Shown here: positions 1-12,663 of the stretch, piece after piece | Numbering within the stretch: the stretch's first letter is position 1 | Layout: each line of letters starts with the position of its first letter | NCBI GenBank assembly: GCA_003254925.1 | Contig: QANZ01023036.1 | Location: 51,247 to 115,246 of the forward strand | Direction: 5' to 3' | Source: Chamaecrista fasciculata | Taxonomy: Eukaryota > Streptophyta > Magnoliopsida > Fabales > Fabaceae | Length of the DNA stretch: 64,000 bases | Notes under the pieces: model-generated | The model's input: only the letters and a program-made list of their open reading frames with translations | Databases searched by the model: none | Told to the model about the DNA's origin: nothing | Program-made: the position numbers and the translations under genes

Positions 1-23
1 AGAGAGAGAGAGAGAGAGAGAGA
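1..23. repeat. (AG)n microsatellite at window edge
   Basis: A pure AG dinucleotide run starts the window and is followed by looser GA-rich sequence with GAGAGA blocks until about position 175. The true left end lies outside the window. Confidence 0.9.
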
Positions 24-454
24 TTAGAGTGAGAGTAAACGCAAAATCGAGTGATGAATGCGATGAAGAAAGAAGATTGAAATACGGAATCGGTACCAGA
101 AAATCCGAATGAAAACAATGAATTTCAGAGTAGGAGAGAGAAAAGTTAGAGAGAGAAAGAGAGAGACAATGTGCTTCAGTGCGAGAGGTTACGCATTCTT
201 CTTTCTCTGCTACTGATATGTATGAGCAATAAGTATTATTTTTTTGACATTATTGCCAAATTAAAATATATATATATATTCATCTACTAATAAAAAAATC
301 ATAAGGAGTTATTTGTCCAATGAAAAAATAAATCATAAAGAATTTTACTGACAAATTATTAGTTGTAAAATAACCAAAATTTTTGACATTTTACTAATAA
401 AAAAAATCTAGTGTTTATACAAAAAGTCTTCAAAAAAAATAGAAGTCAGAACCT
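24..454. other. Intergenic, nothing recognised
   Basis: This is AT-rich sequence with GAGAGA blocks to about 175. I see no coding signal, RNA gene or clear repeat structure. Confidence 0.5.
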
Positions 455-905
455 CATTTTGGTCATTGAATTATAAGGTATATTTTGTTATAATCCCTAA
501 ATTATCTTTTGTTTTATTTTAGTCCTTAAATGTCTCTACTTGTTTTATTATTATTTATTAATAATCCTAATCGTGATTATATTTGATTTCTATCGTTACC
601 TTTGAATTTAGCACTTGATATAAACAATAAATTGATAAAAATAAAACAAATTAATTATTAAAAATAAAAATAATCACAAATTTATCTTCATTTTACGACT
701 AAAAATGAAAATTATTTTCTATATCTATTATCTCCCTAAAATGTGTATGAGAGTGAAACTATTTATTTCAATTGTTCAAATTAAAAATAAAAACAGAAAT
801 TAAATGAAATCACATTTTTAACTAACAATAGAATAAATAAAAAAATTAAGGACCTAAACAAAATTCATCTTATAATTTAAGGACCTAAATAAAACTTTGA
901 CCAAA
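455..905. repeat. Decayed foldback (MITE-like) element
   Basis: The left end (CATTTTGGTCATTGAATTAT, then AAGGTATATTTTG) is roughly the reverse complement of the right end (AAAATTCATCTTATAATTTA, then AGGACCTAAATAAAACTTTG). It has no coding capacity. I could not find an exact target-site duplication, so the superfamily is not settled. Confidence 0.6.
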
Positions 906-1135
906 AAATATATTTTAATCTAAATATTAAAAATTTAATCTTTTACAAATTTTTAAAAGTTTCTTCTTTAGGTACTGTACAAGTATAACAAATATTTTAG
1001 ACCATGACATGGAGGAAAAATGGACCATCAGTGCAATAGTGAGCACTAAGCAGAAGGACATGGCCACGCGAAGCGATGGAGCGTGAGAAAAATAAATCGT
1101 TTGCTCGAGGGCTTTTAAAGTTTTTAAATTAATTA

Positions 1136-1590
1136 AATTTCATTTTGTTCTTAAAATTCTTTTTTTGGTCTCCAAAATGTGCTTTAATATTATTTCTGTT
1201 GTTATTTTTAACTTATACAATTGAGATAAAAATATTTCTCTTCCGTATGTGTCGTGATAAGTGAGCTAGCTAGTGGCAAAGAGAGAGAGAATTTTTCATT
1301 CTTAATCATAAACCGGAGATAAATTTGTGGTTATTTTTATCTCCAATATGTGAATAAGAATAAAAAATTTTCTTTTTTTGTAAATTCACTTATTAAGACA
1401 CATTTGAGAAAGAAATAGTTTATCTCAACTATCCATGTTATAAATAAAGGCAAAAACTTGACAGAATCACATTTTGGAGACTAAAATGAAATAAATGTAA
1501 AAATTTGAGAATCGAAATAGAATAAAAAATTTTTAGAACCAAAACAAAATTTATCTTATAATTTGAGGATCAAAATGAGATTTTAACCTT
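1136..1590. repeat. Decayed foldback (MITE-like) element
   Basis: The ends are inverted: TTTCATTTTGTTC near 1138 pairs with GGATCAAAATGAGA near 1566, and the inner block GGTCTCCAAAATGTG near 1170 pairs with CACATTTTGGAGACT near 1468. The arms are diverged and no coding sequence is visible. It belongs to the same general style as the element at 455-905. Confidence 0.55.
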
Positions 1591-3682
1591 TTTTAAATAA
1601 GGTTACTCGTAATTTTATCAAACTTTTAAAATTAAGTTAGCAAGTTGTCTTTACTATGAAATTGGAAATTTTCTTTTTCTTTCAAAATAATCAGATTCAG
1701 CTTTATCAATCTAACAAAATCTACTATAATTCCCCTTTCATGAAAAAAGAACTATATCACTAAAACCAGATTTTGTTATTTATTGTTTTATGGAAGCAAA
1801 AGTAAAATGTTTGTTCCAATGATCCAATCCAATATTTCTTTAACCAAAGAAATATAATGACTATCCCTTTTTTACAGTATAATTCTTCCACATGTAATAA
1901 TTGAGAAATTTTCTGAAAAGAATCTAATAATTCTATTGGAATCATTTCCTCATGTTAAACTTTATTTATTTATTTATTTATTTTTGGCCACTCATGTTAA
2001 ACTTTATTGAGATCTATGTACAAGGTACAATCATAGTGTTTTTTTATTATTGTTGGTGTTGACAAACACGTGATTTTAGTATATAGGGTTAAATTATTAA
2101 AAATGTTAAAATTGTTTGGTATATATGTTGAAATATTTTTAAGAACAATTTGTAACAATTTTTAATATAACTTGTTCATGTGTTTATTATGAAGCATAAA
2201 CACTTAATTTTAAGGGTGTGTCACTGTGTCTAACATTCGTACGACACTAATACGATACATATTTACAAATTTTAAAATATAAAATCAATTTTTTGTGATT
2301 TTAACATGAGAAATAATAAAAATAATGACGCATATAATGCATATATAAATAGATATTGTAAGTTTTAATATTTTCATCAAAATTTATGGATTTTTAATTA
2401 TTTATATATAAATATATATCATGTCGTGTCATATAATTTTAAAAATTTGACATATCGATGTGTCAGTATCCATATCTGATAATGTTTTTAAAAAAGACTA
2501 ATACTTTGACTAAAATCTAATTATCATCCCCAGATATTTAATTTTTTTCAAATTATTTTTCTTTTTGATAACAAGGAGGGGAAAAATCCAAAACCAACAA
2601 AACTAGAAACCCCTAACAAAAAACATATCAACACACTTACCCCTCAAGGATTCCCTACAATAATTAAAAGCGACCCTGATCCTTTGTATTTAGAGAGTTC
2701 TTTGAAATTACTTGCAGTTGAACGCCCACAGAAATTTAGTCAAAACACATCATTTCATTCGTGAAACAGTGCGTTTTACTAAATGAAGTCACCAGATGTC
2801 AAAATATTATTATTATTTTTTGATGTTCATAAATAATACCGATAATTCATGTTACATATACAAAAATATTATGGTTGTTCTTTACTTAATAAATTATTAC
2901 AAAATATTCCTCAATAAATTATGCTTTTAAAAAAATTAAACATATTTATACAAATTTAAGAATTTATTTTTTTATAAGAAATATTAAATGCAGTAAAAAT
3001 TAAAAAAAAAAATCAACTTTAGATTCATGATTTGTTAGATTTTTTTTTTTTTTTCAATCCATCCCCAATAATAGTGTAACTTATGTGAGGCCATGGCAAG
3101 TGGCAACTGGCAACTGGCAAGCAAGCACCTTTCAGCGATGCCAGGCTGGCAGTAGAGTCATTGTGACTTGTGAGAGAAGTACATATCATAGATAGAGGAT
3201 ATTATACCCTCAATTTTTGGAAGGTAATATTACAACAAGTTTTTTTTTTTTTGGCCTGAATTACAACAAGTTTTCTTCCTTAAAGATCAACTTAGGTATA
3301 TTTGCTACTAATTTTGTTTAAGAAATTGTATTTAGTTTATTATATTTCACATAATGCATTTTTGTGAATTAATGATTTAGTACCTCAAAAATGATAAGTC
3401 TCTCAATTTAGTCCTCAAAAGGAACAAAAACACAAATTTAATCTTTAAAAGATGATAAATAAGTCGACCAATTTAATTTTCGAAAGATACAACTATAAAA
3501 TTTAGTTTCTCAAATATTCAACTAAAATCAATTTAATCTTTATGTAACAATAATTTATTGAAATTTACTTTAGATTTTTTTTATGAAATTAACTTTTATA
3601 TAAAATCAATTATTTAAATTAGATAAGTAAGTAGAAAATGGATTATTGAGTTTTTGTTTTATTATTCTTATTCCATCCTTTT
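1591..3682. other. Intergenic, no gene recognised
   Basis: This is AT-rich DNA with only short spurious reading frames. It contains (TTTA)n near 1965-1985 and a short CTGGCAA tandem at about 3100-3120. Around 3370-3540 there are scattered 'TTTAGTCCTCAAA' type words that look like a worn foldback arm. A block near 2215-2500 (with GACACTAATACGATACATAT) looks like repeat debris, but I cannot assign it. Confidence 0.5.
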
Positions 3683-4390
3683 CAAGGCAATTAAGATCGG
3701 AATCTTGCTAAGGATCAGAAGGGGCACATGATAGCATATCGAATCGAGGATCGTAAGATACTAGATCTTTTAAAATAATATATATGTAATAAAATTAATT
3801 TTTCAATAATATTAAAAAAAATCTATTATTTGATCTCTGAATTTACATCGTGTCAACTAATTAGTCCTTGAATTATTATAATTGTCAACGATTTGGTCCT
3901 CAAGTCAAATTCAGGGACCAAAAGGTTACAATTTAGGGACCAAATAGTATAAATTTAATGCAAATTTAGGGACCAAAAAGTATAAAGTCAATTAAAATTC
4001 GGGGACCAAATAATATTATTTATAAGTATTCAGGGACAAAAAAGTATAAAATTAGTTTAAATTTAGAGACCAACTAGTTGATAATTAAAATATTTCAGGG
4101 ATCAAATCGTGTATTTTGATTATTCAGGGACTGATTAGTTGACTCGGTGTAAATTCAGGGATCAAATAGTATGTTTTCTCTAAAAGAAATGTCAAAATGC
4201 TAAGAAAAAAAAATCAAAATCTAACCAAGATCTCCAGGATCTTACGATTCTACGATCCTACCCAAAAAATCGCGATCCCATTACAATCTCAGTCATTTAT
4301 GATCCTATGTGCGATCTGGCAAGGTAGACCTTATCAAAATCTCGATCTTACACGATCTTACGATCTAAGATCTCGATCTTGATTACCTTG
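3683..4390. mobile_element. hAT-like nonautonomous element with a nested MITE
   Basis: The terminal inverted repeats are CAAGGCAATTAAGATCGGAA on the left and, on the opposite strand at the right end, CAAGGTAATCAAGATCGAGA. The element is flanked by the identical 8-bp direct repeat ATCCTTTT (3675-3682 and 4391-4398). The 8-bp duplication and CA-starting termini fit hAT elements. The subterminal parts are rich in GATCTTACGATC words. Between about 3818 and 4185 lies a second inverted-repeat element of another family, so this is an insertion in an insertion. Confidence 0.75.
3818..4185. mobile_element. MITE nested inside the hAT-like element
   Basis: The left arm (CTATTATTTGATCTCTGAAT) is matched in inverse by the right arm (CAGGGATCAAATAGTATG). 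The inner part repeats the word 'AGGGACCAAATAGTATAAA' several times. A second copy of the same family lies at 4414-4778. No transposase is present and the target-site duplication is not resolved. Confidence 0.6.
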
Positions 4391-4413
4391 ATCCTTTTGA
4401 TAATAATCATAAG

Positions 4414-4778
4414 AGAACTTATTATTTGGCATATAAATTATATTGAGTCAACGAATCAGTCTTCGAATAATTGAAATATACAATTTGACCCATGAAATAT
4501 ATTCAACTATTAGGTTTGGTCCTAAGTGACAATCTAATATCTGAATTTAAACATTCATGAGTTTCAAAACTTCACAAAATTCTTTTTTAAATTCTCTGAA
4601 CTTTTAATATTTGTACTGAATTTGATTTTTTTTTATCATTGAATTTGACTCAGGGATTAAATCATTGGCGTTTACAATAGTTCAAGGACTAGATTATATA
4701 TTTTGATTATTCAAGGACTGATTAGTTGACTCAGTACAAATTTAGTGACCAAAATAATAAGTTTTCTACAATCATAAA
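4414..4778. mobile_element. MITE, second copy of the 3818-4185 family
   Basis: The left arm (GAGAACTTATTATTTGGCAT, then the TTGAGTCAACGAATCAGTC block) is the inverse of the right arm (GACTGATTAGTTGACTCAG, then the AATAATAAGTTTTCT block). It shares the GAGTCAACTAATCAGTCC core with the nested copy a few hundred bases upstream. Confidence 0.6.
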
Positions 4779-5183
4779 TTAGCTTATGTGCAATGCCATG
4801 GTGTTATTCAACTTGAATGCCTACAATCTTTTGGCAACCCCTTAGTGGTATTGATTTGGGTGGTGCATGGCTGCATGCAAGTTGCAACGAAGGCCGCGTG
4901 AGGAATTGAAGCCACGACACGCGCGTATAATTGGAAGTTGAAAGTTGAAAGAGGTGACGTGGATTGTGGGACCCATTAAGTCAACAATCCCAAAAAAAGA
5001 AAAAAAAATTGAAAACAGCTTCACGTTTTTACAATTTTGGCGGCAGAAATCATAAATGCCAATCCCGCCGCCCTTAGAAATTAGAATGTAGGATGCCGCC
5101 AGCTCATAGCTCATTGGCCATGCGCAGCCACTAATCAATTTTTTTAATTAATAATAAATATTAAAACTTTAAGATATTTAATA
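4779..5183. other. Intergenic, slightly GC-richer stretch without gene call
   Basis: Between about 4850 and 5130 the base composition rises (GCCGCGTGAGG, CACGACACGCGCG). A 98-codon open frame runs on the minus strand, but it resembles no family I know and shows no splice or codon pattern that would support a gene. It could be a worn promoter or transposon piece. Confidence 0.35.
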
Positions 5184-5456
5184 CTTCCTCCGTCCCAAGA
5201 TATTTGTTTTGTTAGAGGATTTTTTTTGTCTAAAAATATTTGATGTTTTACAAAATCAGGAGAACATTAATTAATGTTTTTATCATTATATCTCTATTAA
5301 AAGTCAAAATTATTAAATTAGTGAGAGAAAATAAGAGTAATTTAATGAGGGCAATTTAGTCTTTTATCTATATTTCTCTTCATTTGAGGAAAATTAATCA
5401 TTTCCTTAGTCTGTGTGTATTTACCTTAAAAAGCAGATATTTTGGGACAAAGGGAG
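5184..5456. mobile_element. Stowaway-like MITE (Tc1/mariner)
   Basis: The element is bounded by TA on both sides. The left terminus CTTCCTCCGTCCCAAGATAT matches the inverted right terminus CTCCCTTTGTCCCAAAATAT. The CTCCCTCCGTCCC-type end with a TA duplication is the hallmark of plant Stowaway MITEs. It is 273 bp and non-coding. Confidence 0.88.
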
Positions 5457-5516
5457 TATTTTTAAGATAATCATTCAAAGTACAAATATTTTGGTGCCTC
5501 TAGAATATAATAATTT

Positions 5517-5883
5517 AGGTAAATTATACTTTGGTATCATGTTCTATAGAACGATTTTATTTTGATACCCTGTTCTTTGCACAGTTAACATTTTGGTATT
5601 ATGTTTTTTGTATCTTTAACATTTTGGTACCCTAACAAAGATAAAACAGGGTAAATTGTAAAAGAACAAGGTACCAAAGTAAAATCAGTTCATACTTCAT
5701 AGAACATGAGTACCAAAATGTTAACGGTGAAAAGAACATGATACCAAAGTGTCACTTTTGAAAGAACATGGTACCAAAATGTTAACAGTATAAATAACAG
5801 GATACCAAAATGTTACTTTTGAAAGAATAAGGTACCATAGTGAAATCGGAGCATAGAACAAGGTACTAAAATATAATTTACCT
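5517..5883. mobile_element. Mutator-like foldback MITE, GGTACCAAA type
   Basis: The element is flanked by an exact 9-bp direct repeat, TAATAATTT (5508-5516 and 5884-5892). The ends are inverted copies: AGGTAAATTATACTTTGG on the left and, read on the other strand, AGGTAAATTATATTTTAG on the right. The arms repeat 'GGTACCAAAATGTTAAC' words in both orientations. It is 367 bp and non-coding. The 9-bp duplication points to the Mutator superfamily. Confidence 0.8.
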
Positions 5884-5917
5884 TAATAATTTTATGTGTG
5901 TACATAATTTGTTTTAA

Positions 5918-6975
5918 GGCTAATTGGTACCCTGTGGTTATAACCGAATCCACTTTGGTACCATGAAAGATAAAATTTGACACTTTGGCACCTTGAGGTT
6001 TGCGTCGTTAGTACTTTGGTACCCTGTGGTTATTTTCCGTCAAGATTTAACAAAAAATGTTGACGTGGCTCAATCTTAGCCGTCGATTTCTACTACATCT
6101 TATCTGTTAGTTTCTATTGCTGCTCAAACCATATTGCACTCTTCAACAAGATTTCTTTTATGCGTTTAGGTCCTCTTTCTTTGGTAAAACGAATCAAAAC
6201 ACAACAAACTAAAAGAATTGATGGAGTTTTCTACAATTTCATTTCAAAAACTAGAGAGTTATTAAAAAAAGAAATTGCAGAAAAATCGTTAGAATTTTGA
6301 GAGTCAAAATCTTTCATTTCTCATAAAACTTCTCTCAACTAAGTCCTTAGTTAATCACATATTGAACTCAAATGTTTGTCATCTTTATCAGATTGGTCCT
6401 TGGGGCATAAAAAACAACTATGTATCTCTATTGTTTGATTTATCTTCCATTTAAAGTCAATAAACTTTTATATTTTTCAAAATAATCTTTGGGGCACATT
6501 ATAATAAGATTGATTTTTTACAATATATGATCATGATTAATTTAATTATTTTATTAAATATACCAATTAAAAATTAAATCACAAACATACTTGACTATTG
6601 ATGTTTAAAATATTATACTTACTGCTAAATTTAAGTTAATATTTTACTAAAATAATTATATTTATTGTAATTATGTATTTTAAAGATAAAATATTATAGT
6701 TAGATCATCGTATTTTGCTATCATAATTTAATGAATAACTTGCATGAAAAAATTATAGTTTTATTATAATTTCATAAAAAATAATTATTTTCGTAATTTA
6801 TTAAATTATTTAATGAAACTAAATATTAATTATTTAATTGAAAATTAATTAATGAGAATATTCTTCAAATTATTCAAGTTTATGACGCAAACCTCATGGT
6901 ACCAAAGTGTCAAATTTTTTCTTTCAGGGTACCAAAGTGAATTCGATCTTAACCACAATGTACCAAAGTGCATTT
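5918..6975. mobile_element. Larger GGTACCAAA-type inverted-repeat element
   Basis: About 85 bp at the left end (GGTACCCTGTGGTTATAACC, then CTTTGGTACCATGAAAGA, then CTTGAGGTTTGCGTC) recurs inverted at the right end (GACGCAAACCTCATGGTACC, then CCACAATGTACCAAAGTG). The interior of about 0.9 kb is AT-rich and shows no transposase. The termini resemble those of 5517-5883 and 51568-51922. The target-site duplication could not be fixed because the right flank is a poly-A run. Confidence 0.65.
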
Positions 6976-9682
6976 TAAAAAAAAAAAGATTTACTGTGAG
7001 ACCAAGATCTAATAATGTTAAATTTATCAATAATAAAAACTCATGTTAATATTTTTATACAATTGACCCAAATATAAACATTTTGAGATATAATTTTCAT
7101 GAAAAAAGTTTTGAGAGTACACAAAATTATTTAGAGGCACCGATAATGAAATTGTCATTAGTCAAAAGCAAAATTCATAAAAATAGCTATTACTTTATTA
7201 TTTTTTAGTTTTTAATATTTCATTTTAGTGTTTTGAAATAATTTAATATTTTTTTAATTAGATTTAAAGATAAGGAATGAAGAAAATAAATATAAAATTG
7301 ATATTGCCGAAGTTTATAAAAATAAAACAAAAATAATCTCAATTATCTTTTCTTTTCATATAGGGATATAAACAAGGGGGGGGGGAGTCAAAATCTCAAA
7401 TTGATCTCTTTGGGATAGAATTCAAATTAGTCTCTTATGTGTAGGGTAAAATTCAAATTGGTCTCTTATGTTTTATTTATTTTATATTGATTGTACATAT
7501 TTTTATAATTTCTCAAATTGATCCCAAATATATTTTTGAGATGCAATTTAATCTCATTTGCTAACGATCTTAATTATGCAGAGAAAGAACTCTTCAATAG
7601 TTAGCACATAGCTTCGAACTTGTCGCATTCAGAATTGAAATGAGAGAGATATGACCAATTTTGCTTATTTGACCATGAAACGAGTTATCCATTTTTAGAA
7701 TTTGATTTGATCTCGTTTGTTAATGGCCCCAAAGTATTTGTTAAAAGAAACTTGTAACTCTGAATTTATTTCATTCGAATTTGAAATGAGAGAAATATAA
7801 TCGATCACATTCAACATTTTTTAGACTAATTTGAAAAATTATAAAAACATGTAGGACCAATTTGAAATAAATGAAATATATGGAACCAATTTGAAATTAA
7901 CTCCATATATAAGGAACCAATTTAAAGTTTTGGCAACAAAAATATTATAAATATAAGGTAAGCGTTATCCTTCAACTTAAAAGGTATTCAACTTTGACAT
8001 CCTCTAATATTCTAAAATACTAAAATGCTATATTATATTTTTAGAGTTTAAAACATTACTCAAGTAAAAATAATTAATCCCTATAAAAATATATCATTCT
8101 ATTATTTCAGAAATTAATAATGAATTACGAATATATCATTCGATTTTTTAAGAATTAAATTATATATTTTAAAATTTTTAAAAAATTAATTCTTAATTTA
8201 CTCTAAATAGATTTATGTTATCGTCAACATTGATGTTTACATTTTACAAAGTACGCATGCACTGCAACAATTTTTGAAACATGCGTGATGTCATAGTCAA
8301 CATTAAATATGGGATAAGTTAAGAAGAATTCTAATAAGGCACTCAAGAACAAATAAAAAGATAATAATAAAAAAAAAAAGACGTAGAATCATTGAGTGGT
8401 GATTGGTGAGTGCCTTTTTAATTAAGATTGGCCAGCCTTTTATAATTCAAAAGATATATATCTATATTCTTTTTTGGGTAGGTATATATATCTTTGTATT
8501 TCAATGATAGGCTTATGGGGTTTTTCTTGATTTCCAATAAATCAACATGGGTTTGCCTTAGTATTTGACATAATTTGAAAGATTCGCAATTTTCTATATG
8601 ATATCAAAACATCTTGATTTTATTGGTGCAGTAGTTTAAAATAAAAATAAATAAATATGAGCAAATTTGTTTGTCAAAAAGTATACAAGCATGATATATA
8701 TTAGGTTTAGGTTATAAAGTTCACAGTCGTTGACATAATTCATGCCTCTTACATGTTAAAGTCGAATTAGAGTTGTAAAAACATGTAATCAATTACTTTT
8801 AACGAGTTGTTATATTTGCAAATAACAATTAGACCAAATAGTTTGAATAATCGATTCTTTTTATAGAAGAGCATCAAGTTAAATTACATCAGGAAAAAGT
8901 TAAACAGTACTAATCAATAACAATCAATCAAACAATTTTAATATAATAACACAAGAGAATAATAATATGTAAATCTATATCTATATATACTAAACCCTAG
9001 CGCTGCATCGCTCTCCTTCACTCTCTCTGTTTTCGTCTGCTATCGTTTGTCCTTGGGCTGCCGCTGATGCCCTCCCATTTTTTATAGGCAGTGTTGAAAA
9101 TTCTCCCTCCCGAGGGTTCCTCTCCCTCTTTTATGAGAGTGTTACTTTGTTTCTAAGATTTGTGGTGGCGGCGTTCTGGATCAGGGATCCCACGACGTCG
9201 ATTTGGTCTGGCTTTCTTTACGGCAGCAACTCTAGACTAGGTATTCCACGAAAGCTTATGGCTTGCACGGTGGCTTCCTAGTTTGGTTCTGATTTTTGGG
9301 TGCCCGGTCCCTCTCTATTTNTTGTTTGTCATGATAAAATCACAAAAAATTGATTTTATATTCTGAAACTTATGAATATGTGTCGTGTGAGTGTTGTACG
9401 GGTTAATACTTGGGTTCTTTTTCTATCAATATTATATTATATGTCATTAGCCACATAAATTTTTTTGTTAATATTTGACTAAATTAAGAATAAATGATAA
9501 AATTGATCAATATATAAAATATTGAAAACAAATTTTACAATAAAAAATAATAGGGATGAAATTGAAGATAATATAAGATTTTGGGACCAAAATAGTGTTT
9601 TCACATAGGAAGAGAATTAATTAAACTTACGGGCCCCACAAAATTTTACTCTTGTTTTTCTTATTTCATTTAGTTTTCAATT
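6976..9682. other. Intergenic with one decayed foldback and a GC-rich patch
   Basis: About 7378-7935 is a worn inverted repeat with CAAATTGGTCTC / GGACCAATTTGAAA arms, similar in text to 20291-20786. A GC-richer patch at about 8990-9320 follows a TATATATACT box and begins AAACCCTAGCGCTGC. It looks like the 5' end of a lost gene or of a LINE, but I find no readable protein. Position 9321 is a single N. I see no other gene. Confidence 0.45.
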
Positions 9683-9942
9683 GGGTTAGACACATAAACT
9701 ATAATGCAAAGTTTGATTCTTGACATGGGACGCAATGGGTCATAAGTCAATAAGATAATGACACGTGGAAGAGTTAGTTGTATGTAATTAGTGATGTGAC
9801 TCCATACACAGTTTTGATTGGTCAAAAAAATTATTATTTTTTTATTATTTTTCAGCATTAAATTACATCAATGGCTATAATTATACCACATCAACAATTG
9901 CATCCCATGTCAAAAATCAAACTTTGCATCTTGGACTAACCC
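9683..9942. mobile_element. Mutator-like foldback MITE
   Basis: An exact 9-bp direct repeat, TTTTCAATT, flanks the element (9674-9682 and 9943-9951). The termini are GGGTTAGACACATAAACT on the left and GGGTTAGTCCAAGATGC on the right (other strand), followed by a shared GCAAAGTTTGATT block. A related block (GATGCAAAGTTG, GGCATGGGATGCAATAG) occurs near 25270-25310. It is 260 bp and non-coding. Confidence 0.8.
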
Positions 9943-9951
9943 TTTTCAATT

Positions 9952-11137
9952 AAAGAAAAAGTCATGACCCAGTTTCAAGATGTCGCTTTTGAGCAAAAAT
10001 GAATAAATTACAGGATGCACATGTGTGAGCTTGGATTCGATCCAAGGAGCAGATGCCGCATTTTAATTACAAAAATGACATCGCATTTTCATGTTTCATT
10101 TTCAGTTTTTCATTTGTTTAACAGGAAACGGCGGAAACGTATTTACAATGTTTCCAAAAATTGGCCTATTTTTGAAAACGCTTCTAGAAAATTATTTCCA
10201 AAAACCTTGACCAAATACATTTTCTTAGTTGTTTCTTATTTTTATTGGAAATGGAAACAGGAAATGCACCAAACACATCTTACGCGAGGTAGTGCCATAT
10301 GCTTGAGGTTTTGTTTTTTTTTTTTTTCCTTTTTGCCATATTAACAATATTTTTTTAATTGGCCAAAGTTCTATTTTAGTATTTCAGTTATGNAAAGGAG
10401 CCAACCTCGCTTTCATAGTTCTATCTGTACACAACAAAATAAGTAAATAACCAAAGTTCAGGCCAATAAATAAATAAATATATCCAAAGCACCTCTTCCA
10501 TTGATTTTCGGGTTTGGATCCACTAGAGTTACTTTCTATCCATTTCTTGTGGAGTTAGAGTAAAAATATAGATTCTATGAAATAAAATTATATAAAAACC
10601 AAATTTTCTCTTTCTCTCTCTTCTTTTCTCTTCCTTTCTCTCTCATACTTTACAAGAAATGTAGAGAAAGAAACTCTAGAGGATTCATTTCCTAGATTTT
10701 CTCAATCCAAGTTTCAGACAAATATTATTAATATTATGATACTTATTGATCTTATTTGAAAGATTACTTATTATTTATTATTTATCACTATCATTTATAA
10801 TTAGACTTGTTTGATATAAAGTTAAAATGACATATATTATTATATCTTTTAATTTATCAAGCCACTATTTCCTATTTTTGACCCTCCAATTTAGGAGACA
10901 GAAAAATGAAGTTTTGGATGGCTAAGGAATACTCGAGAAGTCCTTCCTTATCTTTATGTTCCATTTCCACAAAAACATTCAAACACACATGAACATCTAA
11001 TTAGGTTATTTCATTGACCCTCTATCCAAAGATAATCTTAAATTGTTCAAATATTTTATTTTTTAAGTTTATCTCTCTCTTTGTTTTATTATTTTTATTA
11101 TATTAATATTGCTATAGATGTGACAGGGAAGAAATAA
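9952..11137. other. Intergenic, no gene recognised
   Basis: A 109-codon frame at 10015-10344 (+) reads through simple repeat-like sequence (GGAAACGG and TTTCCAAAAA words) and shows no domain. CTCTCTTTCTC runs lie at about 10605-10645. Position 10393 is a single N. I see no RNA gene or delimited transposon here. Confidence 0.45.
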
Positions 11138-11831
11138 GGGGGTGTTTTGATTATTTTTTCACTTCCGGAAATTATATTCAATGGGAATGTGATTCTCGGG
11201 AATATAAAAATATATGTTTGGATAAGTTAAAACAATCATAGGATCATTTTGCAATATTCTTATAAATATTACAATCTTGTGTTTGGTTCAACTTTGATAA
11301 TCCTGAAAATATTTGATATTTTTTCAAATATGCCCTTGACTTTTTATTCTCAAATAATAACTTATCAAATGCAAAAAATCTCTCAAACAATTAATAAGAA
11401 TACTTTGAAAAAATGTTCTTTGTTTTTACATCATTGATGATTTATCAAGAAAATACGATTTCAAAACATAATGTCATAATTCTTAAAATTAAAAAATAGT
11501 CTAAAAAAATTATCGCTCAAAATATAACTATAATTGTCAAAATAAAACTTAATTAGTTAGGTTTGTCATAGAGAATAAAGTTAGATGAGAGATGGAAAGA
11601 GTTTGTAGAACAAAATTTAATTAGCTAAGTTTAATAAGGATAAATTAGTCATTTTAGGTGGACCAAAATAATCCCATCCCACCCTAGAGGGTGGGATTAA
11701 AAAATAACTATTTGAGAAAATTATGCTATTCTTGGAATTAATTTTTTTATCCGCATACCAAACGCAAGATTAATCTATGCCGAAGCTCCTAATCCCAATA
11801 CTATTTTTCCAATCCGTGTATCAAACTCCCC
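11138..11831. mobile_element. PIF/Harbinger-like nonautonomous element
   Basis: The termini are GGGGGTGTTTTGATTA on the left and, on the other strand, GGGGAGTTTGATACACGG on the right, with TAA next to each end (11135-11137 and 11832-11834). GGGNGTGTTTGG-type ends with a three-base TAA/TTA duplication fit the PIF/Harbinger superfamily. It is 694 bp. The 62-codon frame inside shows no DDE transposase motif. Confidence 0.72.
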
Positions 11832-12185
11832 TAAAAAAAGTTGATTATAAAGCCAAAAATATCGATTACTAATAAAAATATCCGTGTCAATTGTGTACAT
11901 TTTTTTTATGGCAATTGTGTACAAAATTAGAACTCTTTTTGTCAGAACAAAATTAGAAGTTGATAATAACTGAATTCACTCATTCGTTTGTTTTTGTTAG
12001 TTATAGATGTCATTGGGCCTTGAAAAGTTTCCTAAAAAAGAGTATTGCCCAATTGTTTTTTTTTTCGGCCATATTGCCCAATTGCTTTGGGTTCAAACTT
12101 ACCAATACTATCTAATGTCCAAAAAAAAAAAAGATAAAAAGAAAATGAAAATTCAAGTATTTGGCACAGTGTAAATTTTTTTTTG
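11832..12185. other. Intergenic, nothing recognised
   Basis: This stretch is AT-rich with several poly-T and poly-A runs. I see no gene or bounded repeat. Confidence 0.5.
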
Positions 12186-12522
12186 ACAAAAGTACTAATG
12201 TAGTCCTCAAACTTTATTTTCTGCCAATTTTGTCCCTAATATTTTACATTTTTAATTAATTTTATCCTTTGACTAACTTCTTTCAATAAATTGATGATGG
12301 ATTGCATCTTGTTTTTCAAATTGAGTTTTTTCTTTATCAATTTTACATTATATATCATTAGTCACGTTGGCTCTGTCGTTAGTATTTGGATAAAATAAGA
12401 GGAAACGATAAAATTGACTAAAATATGAAACATTGAGGAAGAAATTGACAAAAATAAAATTAGGGATGAAATTGACAATTGATGTTAAGTTTGAAGACGA
12501 AATCAATATTTTTACTCTTTTC
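12186..12522. mobile_element. MITE of the AAAGTACT / AAACTTTACAT family
   Basis: The left arm (AAAAGTACTAATGTAGTCCT, then CAAACTTTATTTTCTGCC, then TTTTGTCCCTAATATTTTAC) is inverted in the right arm (GGGATGAAATTGACAATTG, then GTTAAGTTTGAAGACGAAAT). The same family appears in intron 2 of the ORRM1-like gene (21675-22031), in its 3' flank (24360-24682), at 35415-35735 and as fragments near 34150 and 52040. Confidence 0.6.
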
Positions 12523-12663
12523 TTCATAACAGAACTGAAATTAAAAAAAGAAAAGAAAATTACGAACAAACATGTACAGGGTAAGAAGGGAATAAATAAA
12601 AAAATATATGCTCACAAAGAAAAAAATACAATTATACAAATTGTATCAACATATGATTAACAT

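Noticed and set aside
4842-5138. 98-codon minus-strand frame as a gene
   Set aside because: It shows no family resemblance, splice signals or codon pattern and ends beside MITEs.
7370-7388. Poly-G run as a regulatory or quadruplex site
   Set aside because: A single run of ten or so G is not enough for a quadruplex and lies at the edge of a worn foldback.
10015-10344. 109-codon plus-strand frame as a gene
   Set aside because: The protein text is low-complexity and driven by repeated TTTCC and GGAAA words.
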